64,000 bases of DNA from Roseovarius aestuariivivens. Its GTDB lineage: Bacteria; Pseudomonadota; Alphaproteobacteria; Rhodobacterales; Rhodobacteraceae. Both the position numbers and the translations under genes were made by a program. Position 1 is the first letter of the stretch, and each line of letters starts with the position of its first letter. The DNA lies in NCBI RefSeq assembly GCF_004761875.1, contig NZ_SJEY01000001.1, forward strand, positions 620,001-684,000, given 5' to 3'. Below, piece after piece: positions 25,145 to 33,881 of this stretch. The notes below the pieces were generated by a model. The model saw only the letters and a list, made by a program, of their open reading frames with translations, was not told where the DNA came from and ran no database searches.

Positions 25145-25816
25145 ATGTCATATTCGCGATATGCGGTCTACTACCTGCCGCGCAACGGCGCGCTGGCGGC
25201 GTTCGGCGCGCGCTGGCTGGGCTGGGACGCGGCGGCGGGACGCGCCGTCGGGCAGCCGGACTTGCCGGGACTTGCGGCGCTGACCGATGCGCCGCGCAGA
25301 TACGGGTTCCACGCGACGCTGAAGCCGCCCTTCCGCCTGTCCGAAGGACAGGACGCGGCGGCGTTGCAGGAGGCGGTTCGCGCGCTGGCGGCGCGCAGCG
25401 CGCCGGGGCAAGCGGCGGGGCTGGCCCTGACGCGGATGGGGCGGTTCTTTGCGCTGACGCCGACGGGCGACGCCACGGAGATCGCGCGTGTCGCGGCGGC
25501 CTGTGTGCGGGATCTGGACGGGTTCCGTGCCGCGCCGTCCGAGGCCGAGTTGGCGCGGCGGCGCAAGGCGGGGCTGTCGCCACGGCAGGAGGCACTTTTG
25601 CGCGACTGGGGTTATCCTTATGTGCTGGACGCGTTCCGCTTTCACATGACCTTGACGGGCCGGGTGCCGCGCGCGGCACTGGAGGACACCGAGGCGATGA
25701 TCGCGGCGCATCTGCCCGCTTTGCCTGCGCCCTTTGTCCTCGATGCGCTGGCGGTGATGGGCGAACGGGCGGATGGCCGGTTCGAGATGATCGCGCGTTA
25801 CGATCTGGGCGGCTGA
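25145..25816 (+). CDS. DUF1045 phosphonate-metabolism-associated 2H-phosphoesterase-like protein
   Basis: 223 residues. The protein has two HxT signatures (GFHATLKPPF at about residue 57 and FHMTLTGRV near 175), as in the 2H phosphoesterase superfamily, and matches the DUF1045 family that accompanies phn genes. The frame is open from 25088 but ATG 25145 (MSYSRYAVYYLP) is the family start and follows GAGGT. A role in processing cyclic phosphate or phosphonate intermediates is inferred from the fold and the phnM neighbour. The 3' end overlaps the convergent FosX-like gene by 19 bases. Confidence 0.85.
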   Translation: MSYSRYAVYYLPRNGALAAFGARWLGWDAAAGRAVGQPDLPGLAALTDAPRRYGFHATLKPPFRLSEGQDAAALQEAVRALAARSAPGQAAGLALTRMGRFFALTPTGDATEIARVAAACVRDLDGFRAAPSEAELARRRKAGLSPRQEALLRDWGYPYVLDAFRFHMTLTGRVPRAALEDTEAMIAAHLPALPAPFVLDALAVMGERADGRFEMIARYDLGG

Positions 25817-26223
25817 GGCGCCGGGGCGGCGTAGCGCGCAAGGCGATCGTCGAGCGTGCCGGTGTGCAATTCGATCAGGTGATTGTCGGGCGTGTGGAAA
25901 TAGGCCGAGCGGCCTTCGCCCTCGACCCTCGGGCGGGGCGGGCGCAGATCGAGACCGAGCGCCTTGATCTCGGCGATCCGGGCGTCGAGCTCTGCCTCGT
26001 CCACTTTGAAGGCCACGTGGTTGTAGCTGCGCGCGGGCAGCGGATCGCCCAGCATGGTCGCGATCCAGACATCGCCCACCAGAAAGAACCGTTCTTCGGA
26101 CAGCGAGAACTGCGCCGGGCCGCTGTTGTAGATGCAGCGTGCGCCGAGCACGCGTTCGAGGATGGTCTGCATCCGGTCGAGATCGGTGACGATGAAGGTG
26201 ATATGCGACAGGCCCGTGCTCAT
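25798..26223 (-). CDS. FosX-like VOC-family (glyoxalase fold) protein
   Basis: 141-residue vicinal-oxygen-chelate protein, closest in motif to FosX, the Mn-dependent epoxide hydrolase acting on fosfomycin. The three metal ligands fit H7 (LSHITF), H69 (YNHVAFKV) and E118 (LIELHTG); E44 in SEERFFLVG is placed where FosX has its general base. FosX-like genes are known inside phosphonate operons of other alphaproteobacteria, where they may serve in phosphonate breakdown rather than resistance. The same location beside phnM is seen here. Whether it inactivates fosfomycin cannot be read from the sequence. Confidence 0.82.
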   Translation of the reverse strand: MSTGLSHITFIVTDLDRMQTILERVLGARCIYNSGPAQFSLSEERFFLVGDVWIATMLGDPLPARSYNHVAFKVDEAELDARIAEIKALGLDLRPPRPRVEGEGRSAYFHTPDNHLIELHTGTLDDRLARYAAPAPQPPRS

Positions 26224-26306
26224 GCAGGGCTGTCCGGTTGTAGGGGCATGGCGCGTCTCCTTTCGGGCAGTGTGGCATGGGCCGGACGGCGGGGCCAGTG
26301 GGGGGA

Positions 26307-27047
26307 TCAGGAAAGGCTACGGTCCTCGCGGCGCGCGAGCGCGTCGACGGCGAGCCATAGCGCGAGGCTGAAGATCGCGAGGACGATCAGCGACGCGAAC
26401 ATGAGCGGGGTCTGCCCGCGCCCGTTGGCCAGCAGCATCAGGTGGCCCAGCCCCTTGGACGCACCGACCCATTCGCCGATGATGATCGCAAGCGGCGCAT
26501 AGGTGACGGCGAGGCGCAGGCCGGAAAAGAAGGCCGGTTTGGCGTTGGGCAGGCGCAGGTAGATCAGGCTGCGCCAGCGGGAGGCGCCGGATTGGCGCGC
26601 GAGATCCTCGAGCGGTTGCGGCAGGCGCATCAGCCCGTCGAAGAGCGCCGAGGCGATGGGGAAATAGGTGACGAGCGCCACCATGACGATCTTCGACAGC
26701 GCCCCGAAGCCGAGCCACAGGGTGAGCACGGGCGCGAGGGCGAAGACCGGGACGGCCTGGGCGAAGACCAGCACGGGCCGCAGCGCACGGCGGGCCCGGT
26801 CGGAGAGCGCCAGAAGAAGCGCGGTCTCGATGCCGAGGACAAGGCCGAGGGCGAGGCCCTGGGCGAGGTTGAGAGCGGAAAAGGCGGTGTTTTCCGCCAG
26901 TATCGCGCGGTTGGACCAGAGGGCTTCGGCCACGTCCAGCGGCCCCGGCAGGATGAAGCGCGGGATCTCGGCCAGCGTCACGAGCGCCTGCCAGAGGGCG
27001 AGCACGGTCAGAAGGGTCAGGACGGTGCGGAAGAGGCGGTTTGTCAT
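26307..27047 (-). CDS. thiX: ABC transporter permease, thiamine pyrimidine precursor (ThiX)
   Basis: 246-residue inner-membrane permease with about six hydrophobic helices and the binding-protein-dependent-transport signature: LPQPLEDLARQSGASRWRSLIYLRLPNAKPAFFSGLR contains the EAA loop that docks to the ATPase. It is the last gene of the operon and overlaps thiZ by four bases. With ThiY and ThiZ it should import formylamino-pyrimidine or HMP-type thiamine breakdown products. The assignment rests on operon position after thiY-tenA-thiZ under a TPP riboswitch. Confidence 0.88.
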   Translation of the reverse strand: MTNRLFRTVLTLLTVLALWQALVTLAEIPRFILPGPLDVAEALWSNRAILAENTAFSALNLAQGLALGLVLGIETALLLALSDRARRALRPVLVFAQAVPVFALAPVLTLWLGFGALSKIVMVALVTYFPIASALFDGLMRLPQPLEDLARQSGASRWRSLIYLRLPNAKPAFFSGLRLAVTYAPLAIIIGEWVGASKGLGHLMLLANGRGQTPLMFASLIVLAIFSLALWLAVDALARREDRSLS

Positions 27048-27763
27048 GCCGGGATGCTTGCCTCTGACGCGCTGGCGAGACGCTGAAGCAGCGCGGCCTG
27101 TGCGGTGAGCGTTTCGGGGTTTGTGGCGTCGCGGGGCGGGATCTCGGGCGGCAGGGCGACGGGAGTCGCGCCCCTTTCGTGCAGGACATAGGCGCGCTCG
27201 GCGAGGCGGACCGCCTCGGCGGGATCGTGGGTGATGAGGATCACGGTGCGGCCCTTGAGGAGCTTTGCCGCGAGGTCCTGCATGCGCTGGCGGGTGAGGA
27301 CGTCGAGCGCCGAGAAGGGTTCGTCCAGCACGATGATCGCGCGGTCGTCATAGAGGACGCGGGCCAGCGCGACGCGCTGCCGTTGGCCGGCGGAAAGGGC
27401 GGCCGGTCGGGTGTTTTCGCGCCCGGCGAGGCCGACGCGGGAGAGAAGCTCGCGCGCGCGGGCGGGGTCGGGGGGCTTGCCCGCCAGCCGTGCCCCGATG
27501 GTGACGTTATCCAGCGCCGTGGCCCAGGGTAGAAGCTGACCGTCCTGCGACATGAGGCCGATGGTCATCGGATCGGGCGGGATGAACCCGTCGAGCCGCG
27601 CGGGCGTGGGCAGGCCCGCGATAAGCCGCGCCAGCGACGTCTTACCAAGGCCAGAAGCGCCCAAGAGGGCAGTCCAGCCCTGCGTGGGGATCGTGACGTC
27701 GAGGCCCGAGATGAGCGCGCGCGCGCCGAGGCGCAGGTCGCCTTGGAACGTGATCTGGCTCAC
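27044..27763 (-). CDS. thiZ: ABC transporter ATP-binding protein, thiamine pyrimidine precursor (ThiZ)
   Basis: 239 residues with the full ATPase set: Walker A GASGLGKTSL, Q-loop in GLMSQDGQLLPW, signature LSAGQRQRVALARVL, Walker B IIVLDEPFSALD and the switch His in ILITHDPAEAVRLA. It energises the ThiXYZ importer. The start overlaps the tenA stop and the stop overlaps the thiX start, each by four bases. Confidence 0.92.
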   Translation of the reverse strand: MSQITFQGDLRLGARALISGLDVTIPTQGWTALLGASGLGKTSLARLIAGLPTPARLDGFIPPDPMTIGLMSQDGQLLPWATALDNVTIGARLAGKPPDPARARELLSRVGLAGRENTRPAALSAGQRQRVALARVLYDDRAIIVLDEPFSALDVLTRQRMQDLAAKLLKGRTVILITHDPAEAVRLAERAYVLHERGATPVALPPEIPPRDATNPETLTAQAALLQRLASASEASIPA

Positions 27764-28440
27764 GCGCGTGCCCCGAGCGCCATGTCCCAGAAGCCGACCT
27801 CGAGCCGCGTGGCGGTGTGGAAGGTGTGGGCAAGGGATGTAGCGCGGGGAAGCTGCGCCCAGTCGGGGCCGAGGCGGCGGGCGAGGGCGGCGTCAATGAG
27901 GCGGCCCACGTCAAAGCAGAGGCCTTGGTAGTCGGCGCCGCCATAGGTGTCGCACCACGCCTTGTAGGGGCCGGTGTTGCCCGCAAGCCGCGCGCCGATT
28001 TCGCCATAGCCCAGAACGCACGGCGCCAGCGCCGCCATCAGGTCAAGGAAATCGCCCGAGTACCCCGCCTCCAGCACAAAGCGGGTGTATGCGAGGTTGC
28101 CCGGCGCCTCTGGCGTGGCTTCCAAAGTGGCGCGGTCGATGCCGTGGCCGGCGCAGATTTCCACGTGCAGGGGCATTTCCTCGTGCACGAGAGCGTGGAC
28201 GGTGGCGGACGCGGCCTGCATTTCTTCAAGGCTGTCGGCCTTGGCGGCGGCAAGGGCCCAGGCGCGGGAGAAGTGGATCAGGAAAACATAGTCCTGCTTG
28301 AGGTAATAGAGGAAACGATCCTCGGGCAGGGTGCCGTCCTTGAGCCGCTCGACGAAAGCGTGCTGCGTGTAGGCGGGCCAGTCGTTGCCCGCGGCCTGCC
28401 GCCAGAGCGCGAAGGCCTGTCCGTAGTCTGGGGCGGTCAT
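27760..28440 (-). CDS. tenA: Thiaminase II / aminopyrimidine aminohydrolase (TenA)
   Basis: 226-residue all-helical TenA-family enzyme. The active-site cysteine is in ALAPCVLGYGEIG, which makes it the TenA_C type; FLYYLKQDYVFLIHFSRAWA and FHTATRLEVGFWDMAL supply other family blocks. TenA hydrolyses aminomethyl-pyrimidine to HMP, salvaging base-degraded thiamine. A longer frame begins upstream, but ATG 28440 (MTAPDYGQAFALW) overlaps the thiY stop by four bases and fits the family. Its place between thiY and thiZ fits the salvage route. Confidence 0.94.
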   Translation of the reverse strand: MTAPDYGQAFALWRQAAGNDWPAYTQHAFVERLKDGTLPEDRFLYYLKQDYVFLIHFSRAWALAAAKADSLEEMQAASATVHALVHEEMPLHVEICAGHGIDRATLEATPEAPGNLAYTRFVLEAGYSGDFLDLMAALAPCVLGYGEIGARLAGNTGPYKAWCDTYGGADYQGLCFDVGRLIDAALARRLGPDWAQLPRATSLAHTFHTATRLEVGFWDMALGARA

Positions 28441-29384
28441 TGGGTGGCTCCGGTGACGTCGATGGCGAGCGTTTCGGCGTCGACGGTGTCCTCGATGGCG
28501 CCGGCGTTCTTGAGAAACGTCTCGAACCGGGCGTAGCGGCCCAGATCGAGCGCGCCGGGGCGCACGGCGAAGCGCGGCCAGGTATCGTCCCAGGCGCGGT
28601 CGTTGAGTTCGTTGTCGAGTTCGGCATCCGAGCCTGCGAAGATCTCCCACGCGGCCTCGGGGTCATTGAGGATGTCGGCGGCGGCGCGCTCGGTGGCGTG
28701 CAGGAAGCGGGCGATGACGGCGGCGTCGAGCGTGTCGGCGTGGGCCACGTAAATGAGTTCGTCATAGCTCGGCACGCCTTCGGCCTCGGGGAAGAAGCAG
28801 CGGCCCTCGTGGCCCTCGATGGCCATTTGGTTCAGTTCGAAATTGCGGAAGGCGCCGATGACGCCATCGACTTGCCCTGCCATGAGAGCAGGCGAGATGG
28901 ACCAGCCGATGTTGATCTTTTCGACCGTCGCAGGGTCCACGTCATTGTCGCGCAGCATGGCGTCGAGCAGCATTTCCTGCACGCCCGCGACGGCGAAGCC
29001 GACCTTTTTGCCGGTGAAGTCGGACATGGACTGCACCGGGCCATCGGCGCGCACGACGAGGCAGGTCAGCGGCGTCTCGATCAGGGTGCCGACACGGACG
29101 AGCGGCAGATCCTCGCGGTGCGCGAGGTGCAGTTCGGGCTGGTAGGAGACGGCGAGATCGACCTGGCCTGCGGCCACCATGCGCGGGGGCGCGTTGGGAT
29201 CGGAGGGGGTGATGAGCTCGACTTCGAGGTTCTCGTCTGCGAAATAGCCCTTTTCCTGCGCCACGATCAGCGGGCCGTGGTCGGGGTTCACGAACCAGTC
29301 GAGCATGACGGTGAGCTTGTCTTGGGCCATCACAGGCGTGGCGAGCAGGGCGAGGGCCGTGAGGGCCGGGAAAAGACGGGTCAT
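28437..29384 (-). CDS. thiY: Thiamine-precursor periplasmic binding protein (ThiY, NMT1/THI5-like)
   Basis: 315 residues with a signal peptide (cleavage after LATPVMAQ, residue 21) and the NMT1/THI5-type start LTVMLDWFVNPDHGPLIVAQEKGYF, then PPRMVAAGQVDLAVSYQPE and the TGKKVGFAVAGVQE block. It binds the formylaminopyrimidine or HMP precursor in the periplasm for ThiXZ. Overlaps thiF by four bases and tenA by four. The position of a periplasmic protein gene inside an otherwise biosynthetic operon is typical for Rhodobacterales-type thi clusters. Confidence 0.92.
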   Translation of the reverse strand: MTRLFPALTALALLATPVMAQDKLTVMLDWFVNPDHGPLIVAQEKGYFADENLEVELITPSDPNAPPRMVAAGQVDLAVSYQPELHLAHREDLPLVRVGTLIETPLTCLVVRADGPVQSMSDFTGKKVGFAVAGVQEMLLDAMLRDNDVDPATVEKINIGWSISPALMAGQVDGVIGAFRNFELNQMAIEGHEGRCFFPEAEGVPSYDELIYVAHADTLDAAVIARFLHATERAAADILNDPEAAWEIFAGSDAELDNELNDRAWDDTWPRFAVRPGALDLGRYARFETFLKNAGAIEDTVDAETLAIDVTGATQ

Positions 29385-30364
29385 TCTTGGTCCTTTGTCT
29401 TGGGGGCGTCGGGAATGGCGATAAGGCCGATGGGGCCGGGCCAGCGTTGGTGCAGCGCCTCGGCGGCGTTCTGGGCGCGAAGCCCTGTGCGGCAGGCGAG
29501 GATCACGCGGGGGGTATTGGTGTCCGGCGTGAGGTCGGAGAGGTTTTCCGGCGGGATATGGAGAGCTTGCGCGTGGAACGGCGCGGGGGCCTCGGCGCGC
29601 AGATCGACGATGAGATCATTCGAGGTGAGGTCCGAGTTGGCGATGAAGGGCGGGGCGAAGGCTGGCTCTGGTGCGCCGTCGAAGCGGAAGGCGGCGCTGC
29701 GCCATGAGCTTGCGTCGAAGCGGAGGAATTGGCCCAAGGGAGAGGGCGAGAGGCCGAGAAGGGTCGAGATCGCCATCTGCGCCTGAAGCGCGCCGATCAT
29801 GCCCACCACCGGCCCCATGACCCCCGCCGTGGCGCAGGTGGCGGCGGAACGCGGCAAATCGGGGAAGACCGCGCGGAGCGATGGCGCGCCGCCGCAGAAG
29901 CCGCCCGCGTATCCCGTGAGCCCCAGGGCGGAGGCGGAGATGAGGGGTCGGTTTTGCTCCATGCAAGCGTCGGACAGGGTGAAGCTGGCCGCGAAGGTGT
30001 CGGCGCAGTCGAGGACGAGGTCGGATTGCGCGACGAGTTGCGCGGCGTTCCCGGGGTCGAGCCATGAAGGCACCGCGTGCAGGGTCAAATCCGGGTTGAG
30101 GGCGCGCATGGCCTCAGTGGCCGCCTCGGCCTTGGGGCGGCCAAGATCGGACATGCGGTAGAGCGGCTGGCGGTGCAGGTTCGTCTCCTCCACCCGGTCG
30201 CCGTCGACGAGCGTGATCGCCCCCACGCCCGCGCCGGTGAGATATTGCAGCACGGGCACGCCGAGCCCGCCCGCGCCGACGACCAGCACATGGGCCGCGC
30301 GGAGGCGTTGCTGACCGGCCTCGCCCATCTCAGGCAGGATCGTCTGGCGGGCGTAGCGGGTCAT
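29381..30364 (-). CDS. thiF: ThiF-type adenylyltransferase fused to a rhodanese-like domain
   Basis: 327 residues. Residues 1-235 are an E1-like ThiF/MoeB domain: VLVVGAGGLGVPVLQYL (ATP loop), LVDGDRVEETNLHRQ, and an ALGLTGYAGGF block. The last 80 residues look like rhodanese, with VILACRTGLRAQNA carrying the persulfide Cys. ThiF adenylates the C-terminal Gly of ThiS and the rhodanese part may supply sulfur, so one protein would do both steps. Start ATG 30364 overlaps the thiE stop; a longer frame lies inside thiE. The usual zinc CxxC pairs are not evident. Confidence 0.9.
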   Translation of the reverse strand: MTRYARQTILPEMGEAGQQRLRAAHVLVVGAGGLGVPVLQYLTGAGVGAITLVDGDRVEETNLHRQPLYRMSDLGRPKAEAATEAMRALNPDLTLHAVPSWLDPGNAAQLVAQSDLVLDCADTFAASFTLSDACMEQNRPLISASALGLTGYAGGFCGGAPSLRAVFPDLPRSAATCATAGVMGPVVGMIGALQAQMAISTLLGLSPSPLGQFLRFDASSWRSAAFRFDGAPEPAFAPPFIANSDLTSNDLIVDLRAEAPAPFHAQALHIPPENLSDLTPDTNTPRVILACRTGLRAQNAAEALHQRWPGPIGLIAIPDAPKTKDQE

Positions 30365-30957
30365 GCGCAGACCTTCAGCCAGTCCCGCATCCGCGCGTCG
30401 GGATCTTCGTTGAGCGTGATGTCGGTGACCGCCGCGATTAGGTCCGCGCCCGCGTCGAAGGCCCCCGGGGCGCGTTCTGCGCTCATGCCGCCGATGGCGC
30501 AGAGGGGAATGTCGCCGATCTTGGCCTTCCACGTCTTGAGCTTGTCGAGGCCCTGGGGCGCCCAGGGCATTTCCTTGAGGATCGTGGGGTAGACCGGGCC
30601 GAGGGCCACGTAATCGGGCGAAAACGAGAGCGCGCGGTCAAGCTCGGCGTCGTCATGAGTGGAAATGCCAAGCTTCAGCCCCGCGCGGCGGATGGCGGGA
30701 ACATCGGCGGTGTCGAGGTCTTCCTGCCCCAGATGCACCCATTCCGCGCCAAGGTCGATGGCGTGTTGCCAGTGATCGTTGACCACCAGAAGCGCGGCGT
30801 TCTGGCGGGAGATGTCGAGGGCGCTGGCGATCTCGCGGCGCAGCGCGTCGTCCTCCATGTCCTTGAGTCGCAGCTGGGTAAGGCGCACGCCGAGGCCGGT
30901 GGCGCGCGCGACCCATGCCGCGCTGTCGAAGACGGGATAGAAGCGGGGCAGGGTCAT
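30361..30957 (-). CDS. thiE: Thiamine-phosphate synthase (ThiE)
   Basis: 198-residue TIM-barrel enzyme that joins HMP-pyrophosphate to thiazole phosphate carboxylate to give thiamine phosphate. Motifs: [53 protein letters not shown] and [20 protein letters not shown]. It matches ThiE rather than the TenI aromatase by the HLGQEDL and STHDD blocks. Four-base overlaps with thiG and thiF. Confidence 0.93.
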   Translation of the reverse strand: MTLPRFYPVFDSAAWVARATGLGVRLTQLRLKDMEDDALRREIASALDISRQNAALLVVNDHWQHAIDLGAEWVHLGQEDLDTADVPAIRRAGLKLGISTHDDAELDRALSFSPDYVALGPVYPTILKEMPWAPQGLDKLKTWKAKIGDIPLCAIGGMSAERAPGAFDAGADLIAAVTDITLNEDPDARMRDWLKVCA

Positions 30958-31715
30958 AGCCAGGCCTTTCCGATCACCGGCGTCGAGGGCTGGGCCATGT
31001 CGCGCACGGGCATGGGGCCGGAGCGGGCGGCAAGCGCGCCTGCCTCGGCGGCGAGGCCGAAGGCCCGGGCCATGGCGGCGGGATCCTGCGCCTCGGCCAC
31101 GGCGGTGTTCAAGAGGATCGCGTCATAGCCCATTTCCATGGCTTGCGCGGCGTGGCTGGGCAGGCCGAGGCCGGCATCGACCACCAGCGGGATGTCGGGG
31201 AAGGCGGCGCGTAAGGCTTTGAGCCCGAAAGGGTTGTTGAGCCCCTGGCCCGAGCCGATGGGCGCCCCCCAGGGCATGAGCACGCGGCAGCCCGCGTCGA
31301 CCAGTCGCGCGGCCAGCACGGAGTCTTCGGTGGTGTAGGGAAAGACCTTGAAGCCGTCGTCGCAAAGGGCTTTCGCGGCCTCCACGAGACCGAAGGGATC
31401 GGGCTGCAACGTGTCGTCGTTGCCGATGACCTCGAGCTTGATCCAGTCGGTCTCAAAGTATTCGCGCGCCATCTGGGCGGTGGTGATCGCCTCGCGCGCG
31501 GTGTGGCAACCCGCCGTGTTGGGCAGGACATGGATGCCAAGGGCGCGGACCATCTCGCGGAAGGCCTCGCCGCCGCCGCCCTCGCGGCGCAGGGACACGG
31601 TGGCGACCGACGCGCGGCTTTCGCGAAACGCCTCCTCCATCACCTTGGGCGAGGGGTAGCGCGCGGTGCCGAGCATCATGGGCGTGTCGAGCGTGGTGCC
31701 GTAAAAGTCGCGCAT
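30954..31715 (-). CDS. thiG: Thiazole synthase (ThiG)
   Basis: 253-residue TIM barrel that builds thiazole phosphate from 1-deoxyxylulose 5-phosphate, dehydroglycine and ThiS thiocarboxylate. The Schiff-base lysine is in [10 protein letters not shown]; other blocks are [43 protein letters not shown] and [28 protein letters not shown]. It starts three bases after thiS ends. No gap or missing residue was seen. Confidence 0.96.
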   Translation of the reverse strand: MRDFYGTTLDTPMMLGTARYPSPKVMEEAFRESRASVATVSLRREGGGGEAFREMVRALGIHVLPNTAGCHTAREAITTAQMAREYFETDWIKLEVIGNDDTLQPDPFGLVEAAKALCDDGFKVFPYTTEDSVLAARLVDAGCRVLMPWGAPIGSGQGLNNPFGLKALRAAFPDIPLVVDAGLGLPSHAAQAMEMGYDAILLNTAVAEAQDPAAMARAFGLAAEAGALAARSGPMPVRDMAQPSTPVIGKAWL

Positions 31716-31718
31716 CGA

Positions 31719-31916
31719 TCAGCCCCCCTGCATGGCGGTGAGGACTTCGAGCTGATCACCATCGCTGAGCTGGGTGGTGGCGCGGGTGGCGGCAGGCACG
31801 AAGGCACCGTTGAGCGCGGTGGCGACGCGCATCTCGCCCCAGCCGAGCAGGTCGAGCGCCTCGGCCACGGTGCTGGCGGCGATGTCGTGTTTTTCGCCGT
31901 TCACGTCAATCTTCAT
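31719..31916 (-). CDS. thiS: Sulfur carrier protein ThiS
   Basis: 65-residue ubiquitin-like sulfur carrier. It starts [12 protein letters not shown] and ends in the required Gly-Gly (AMQGG), which is adenylated by ThiF and converted to thiocarboxylate. It overlaps thiO by 11 bases and lies directly before thiG. The start ATG 31916 follows a purine-rich stretch; a longer frame upstream is inside thiO and was rejected. Confidence 0.95.
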   Translation of the reverse strand: MKIDVNGEKHDIAASTVAEALDLLGWGEMRVATALNGAFVPAATRATTQLSDGDQLEVLTAMQGG

Positions 31917-32886
31917 CGAAGAGGTCTCCTTTTTCGCCGGTGGCAAGGAAAGCGGCGGCCTGTTTGGCCAGCGCGGGGGCCATGAGGTAGCCGTGCCGGA
32001 AAAGGCCGTTGAGATGCAGGGTCTGGCCGCGCTGCACCACGCGCGGCACGTTGTCGGGAAAGGCGGGTCGCAGATCGGCGCCCATTTCCACGATCTCGGC
32101 CTCGGCAAAGCGCGGGTCTAGCGCGTAGGCGGTCGACATGAGTTCAAGGGCGGCGCGGGCGGTGATGGGGGCTTTGTGACCGCTTTCGATTTGCGTCGCA
32201 CCCAGCATGAAGAGGCCGCCCGCACGCGGGACGACGTAGAGCGGATGGCGCGTGTGCAGGAGGCGGATGGGGCGGGTGAGGGTAATCTCGTTGGAGCGCA
32301 GCACGACCATCTCGCCCCGGACCGGGCGCAGGGAAGGGAGGGCTTTGTGGGCGGTGAAGCCGCGACAGTCGAGAAGGGGGCCGGGGATGTCGGCGGGGTC
32401 GAGCTCGGTTTGCTCGATCTCGACGCCTTGGGCTGCGAGGCTGGCCGTCAGATCGGCCAGGGCCTGACGCGGGTCGAGATGGGCTTCGGCCGCGAAGAAG
32501 AGCGCGGCGTCGTGGGTGCCGGCGAGGTCGGGTTCCAGCGATTTGAGGTTGGCGCGGTCGAGCGTCTCATGGCCAGACGTGCGGCGTGCGAAGGCCGTGA
32601 GGTCGGCGCGGTCGCGGGCGGGGGCGAGAACGAGCGAGCCGCGATGCGTGACCTGCGTGACCTCTGCCCAGGCGGCTGCGGCGTCTCTTCCGTGTCGGAT
32701 GACAGGCTCTTCGGCGACAGCGCCTTCGCAGTCGGGCGCGAGCATGCCGCCGGCCCACCACGAGCATCCGTGCGGCCCGGGCGCGCCAGCTCGGTCGACA
32801 AGGCGCGGGATCATGCCCTGCGCAAGGCAGGCGCGCGCGGCCCAGAGGCCCGCGACGCCCGCGCCGAGAATGGTAACATCAGCCAT
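31906..32886 (-). CDS. thiO: Glycine oxidase (ThiO)
   Basis: 326-residue FAD-dependent amine oxidase of the DAO family. N-terminal Rossmann motif [32 protein letters not shown] is the ThiO-type block after the FAD fingerprint; the C-terminal [12 protein letters not shown] and [14 protein letters not shown] correspond to the substrate-binding and FAD end. It oxidises glycine to dehydroglycine for ThiG, the aerobic alternative to ThiH. Start ATG 32886 overlaps thiD by eight bases. Confidence 0.92.
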   Translation of the reverse strand: MADVTILGAGVAGLWAARACLAQGMIPRLVDRAGAPGPHGCSWWAGGMLAPDCEGAVAEEPVIRHGRDAAAAWAEVTQVTHRGSLVLAPARDRADLTAFARRTSGHETLDRANLKSLEPDLAGTHDAALFFAAEAHLDPRQALADLTASLAAQGVEIEQTELDPADIPGPLLDCRGFTAHKALPSLRPVRGEMVVLRSNEITLTRPIRLLHTRHPLYVVPRAGGLFMLGATQIESGHKAPITARAALELMSTAYALDPRFAEAEIVEMGADLRPAFPDNVPRVVQRGQTLHLNGLFRHGYLMAPALAKQAAAFLATGEKGDLFDED

Positions 32887-33685
32887 CGGCGGGCCAGAGC
32901 GCGTGGAAGTGATGCACCGGGCCGTGCCCGTGACCGACGTGCAGCGTATCGGCGGCCTTGATGGCGGCGTGGAGATAGGCATGCGCCTTGGCCACCGCGT
33001 CGGGCAGGGCGAGACCACGCGCAAGGCCGGCGGCGATCGCAGAAGAGAGCGTACAGCCTGTGCCGTGCGTATTTCCGGTGTCGATCCGGGGCGCGGAGAA
33101 GCTGGCGGTACCATCCGCCGTCACCAGAAGATCGGTACAGACCGGGCCGTCGGCATGGCCGCCCTTCATCAGCACCGCCTGCGCACCCGATGCGCGCAGG
33201 GCGCGGCCCTGATCGGCCATCTCCTCCGCGGTGCGGGCGGTCTCGGCGTTCAGAAGGCGCGCGGCCTCGGGCAGGTTGGGGGTGAGCAGCGTGGCGCGGG
33301 GCAGGAGGTGCTCGGAGAGCGCCGCGACAGCGTCGGCGGCCAGAAGCGGGTCGCCGGATTTGGCGACCATGACCGGATCGAGCACCAGAGGGCCGGCCCA
33401 GTCCGCGAGGGCGTTTGCGACGGCTTCGATCGTCGCCACGTCGCCCAGCATGCCGATCTTGATGGCATTGATCTCGATATCCGAGAGCACCGCGTCGATC
33501 TGGGCGCGGATCATGTCAGGGGCGATGGCCGCAACGCCGGTCACGGCGCGGGTGTTCTGCGCGGTGATCGCGGTCAGCACGCTGGCGCCGTAGACGCCGA
33601 GCGCGGAGAAGGTCTTGAGATCGGCCTGAATGCCCGCGCCGCCGCCGCTGTCGGATCCGGCAATTGTCAAAGCCTTGGCCACCAT
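32879..33685 (-). CDS. thiD: Hydroxymethylpyrimidine/phosphomethylpyrimidine kinase (ThiD)
   Basis: 268-residue ribokinase-fold kinase that phosphorylates HMP twice to HMP-pyrophosphate. Start block [22 protein letters not shown], then [26 protein letters not shown] and the [17 protein letters not shown] anion hole with catalytic Asp region. First gene of the thi operon, 70 bases downstream of the TPP riboswitch. In this genome region pyrimidine must come from salvage or from a thiC elsewhere. Confidence 0.96.
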   Translation of the reverse strand: MVAKALTIAGSDSGGGAGIQADLKTFSALGVYGASVLTAITAQNTRAVTGVAAIAPDMIRAQIDAVLSDIEINAIKIGMLGDVATIEAVANALADWAGPLVLDPVMVAKSGDPLLAADAVAALSEHLLPRATLLTPNLPEAARLLNAETARTAEEMADQGRALRASGAQAVLMKGGHADGPVCTDLLVTADGTASFSAPRIDTGNTHGTGCTLSSAIAAGLARGLALPDAVAKAHAYLHAAIKAADTLHVGHGHGPVHHFHALWPADG

Positions 33686-33754
33686 GTCACGCCTCCGCGT
33701 TGTCGGGCGGGTCGGGTATCCGGCGGGAAACGGGGTAGCGGCGAGAGCCGTGCT

Positions 33755-33845
33755 TTCCGTTCCCTACGCCGGTGCGACCCGGATCAGGTTCGATGGGTTG
33801 GCGTGGCGCCTCTCAGCCCCTTTGACGGGGCACCCCAACGGAAGT
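33755..33845 (-). promoter_or_regulatory. TPP riboswitch (THI element)
   Basis: On the minus strand the conserved thi-box order is present: TTCCGTTGGGGTGCC, then GGCTGAGAGG (CTGAGA core, 33816-33809), an AACCC block, GAACCTGATCCGGGT, and ACCGGCGTAGGGAACGGAA closing stem P1 with the opening bases. It lies 70 bases before thiD and should repress the ten-gene thi operon when thiamine pyrophosphate is high. No obvious intrinsic terminator follows, so control of translation start or rho-dependent termination is likely. Confidence 0.95.
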
Positions 33846-33852
33846 TGCGCCA

Positions 33853-33881
33853 TGGCTAACAGGCTGCCGGGGCGGGGTCAA
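33853..33881 (-). promoter_or_regulatory. Possible promoter of the thi operon
   Basis: On the minus strand TTGACC (33881-33876) and TAGCCA (33858-33853) are 17 bases apart, just upstream of the riboswitch. The -10 match is weak. The -35 overlaps the stop codon of the alpha/beta hydrolase on the same strand, so read-through from that gene is also possible. Confidence 0.35.
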
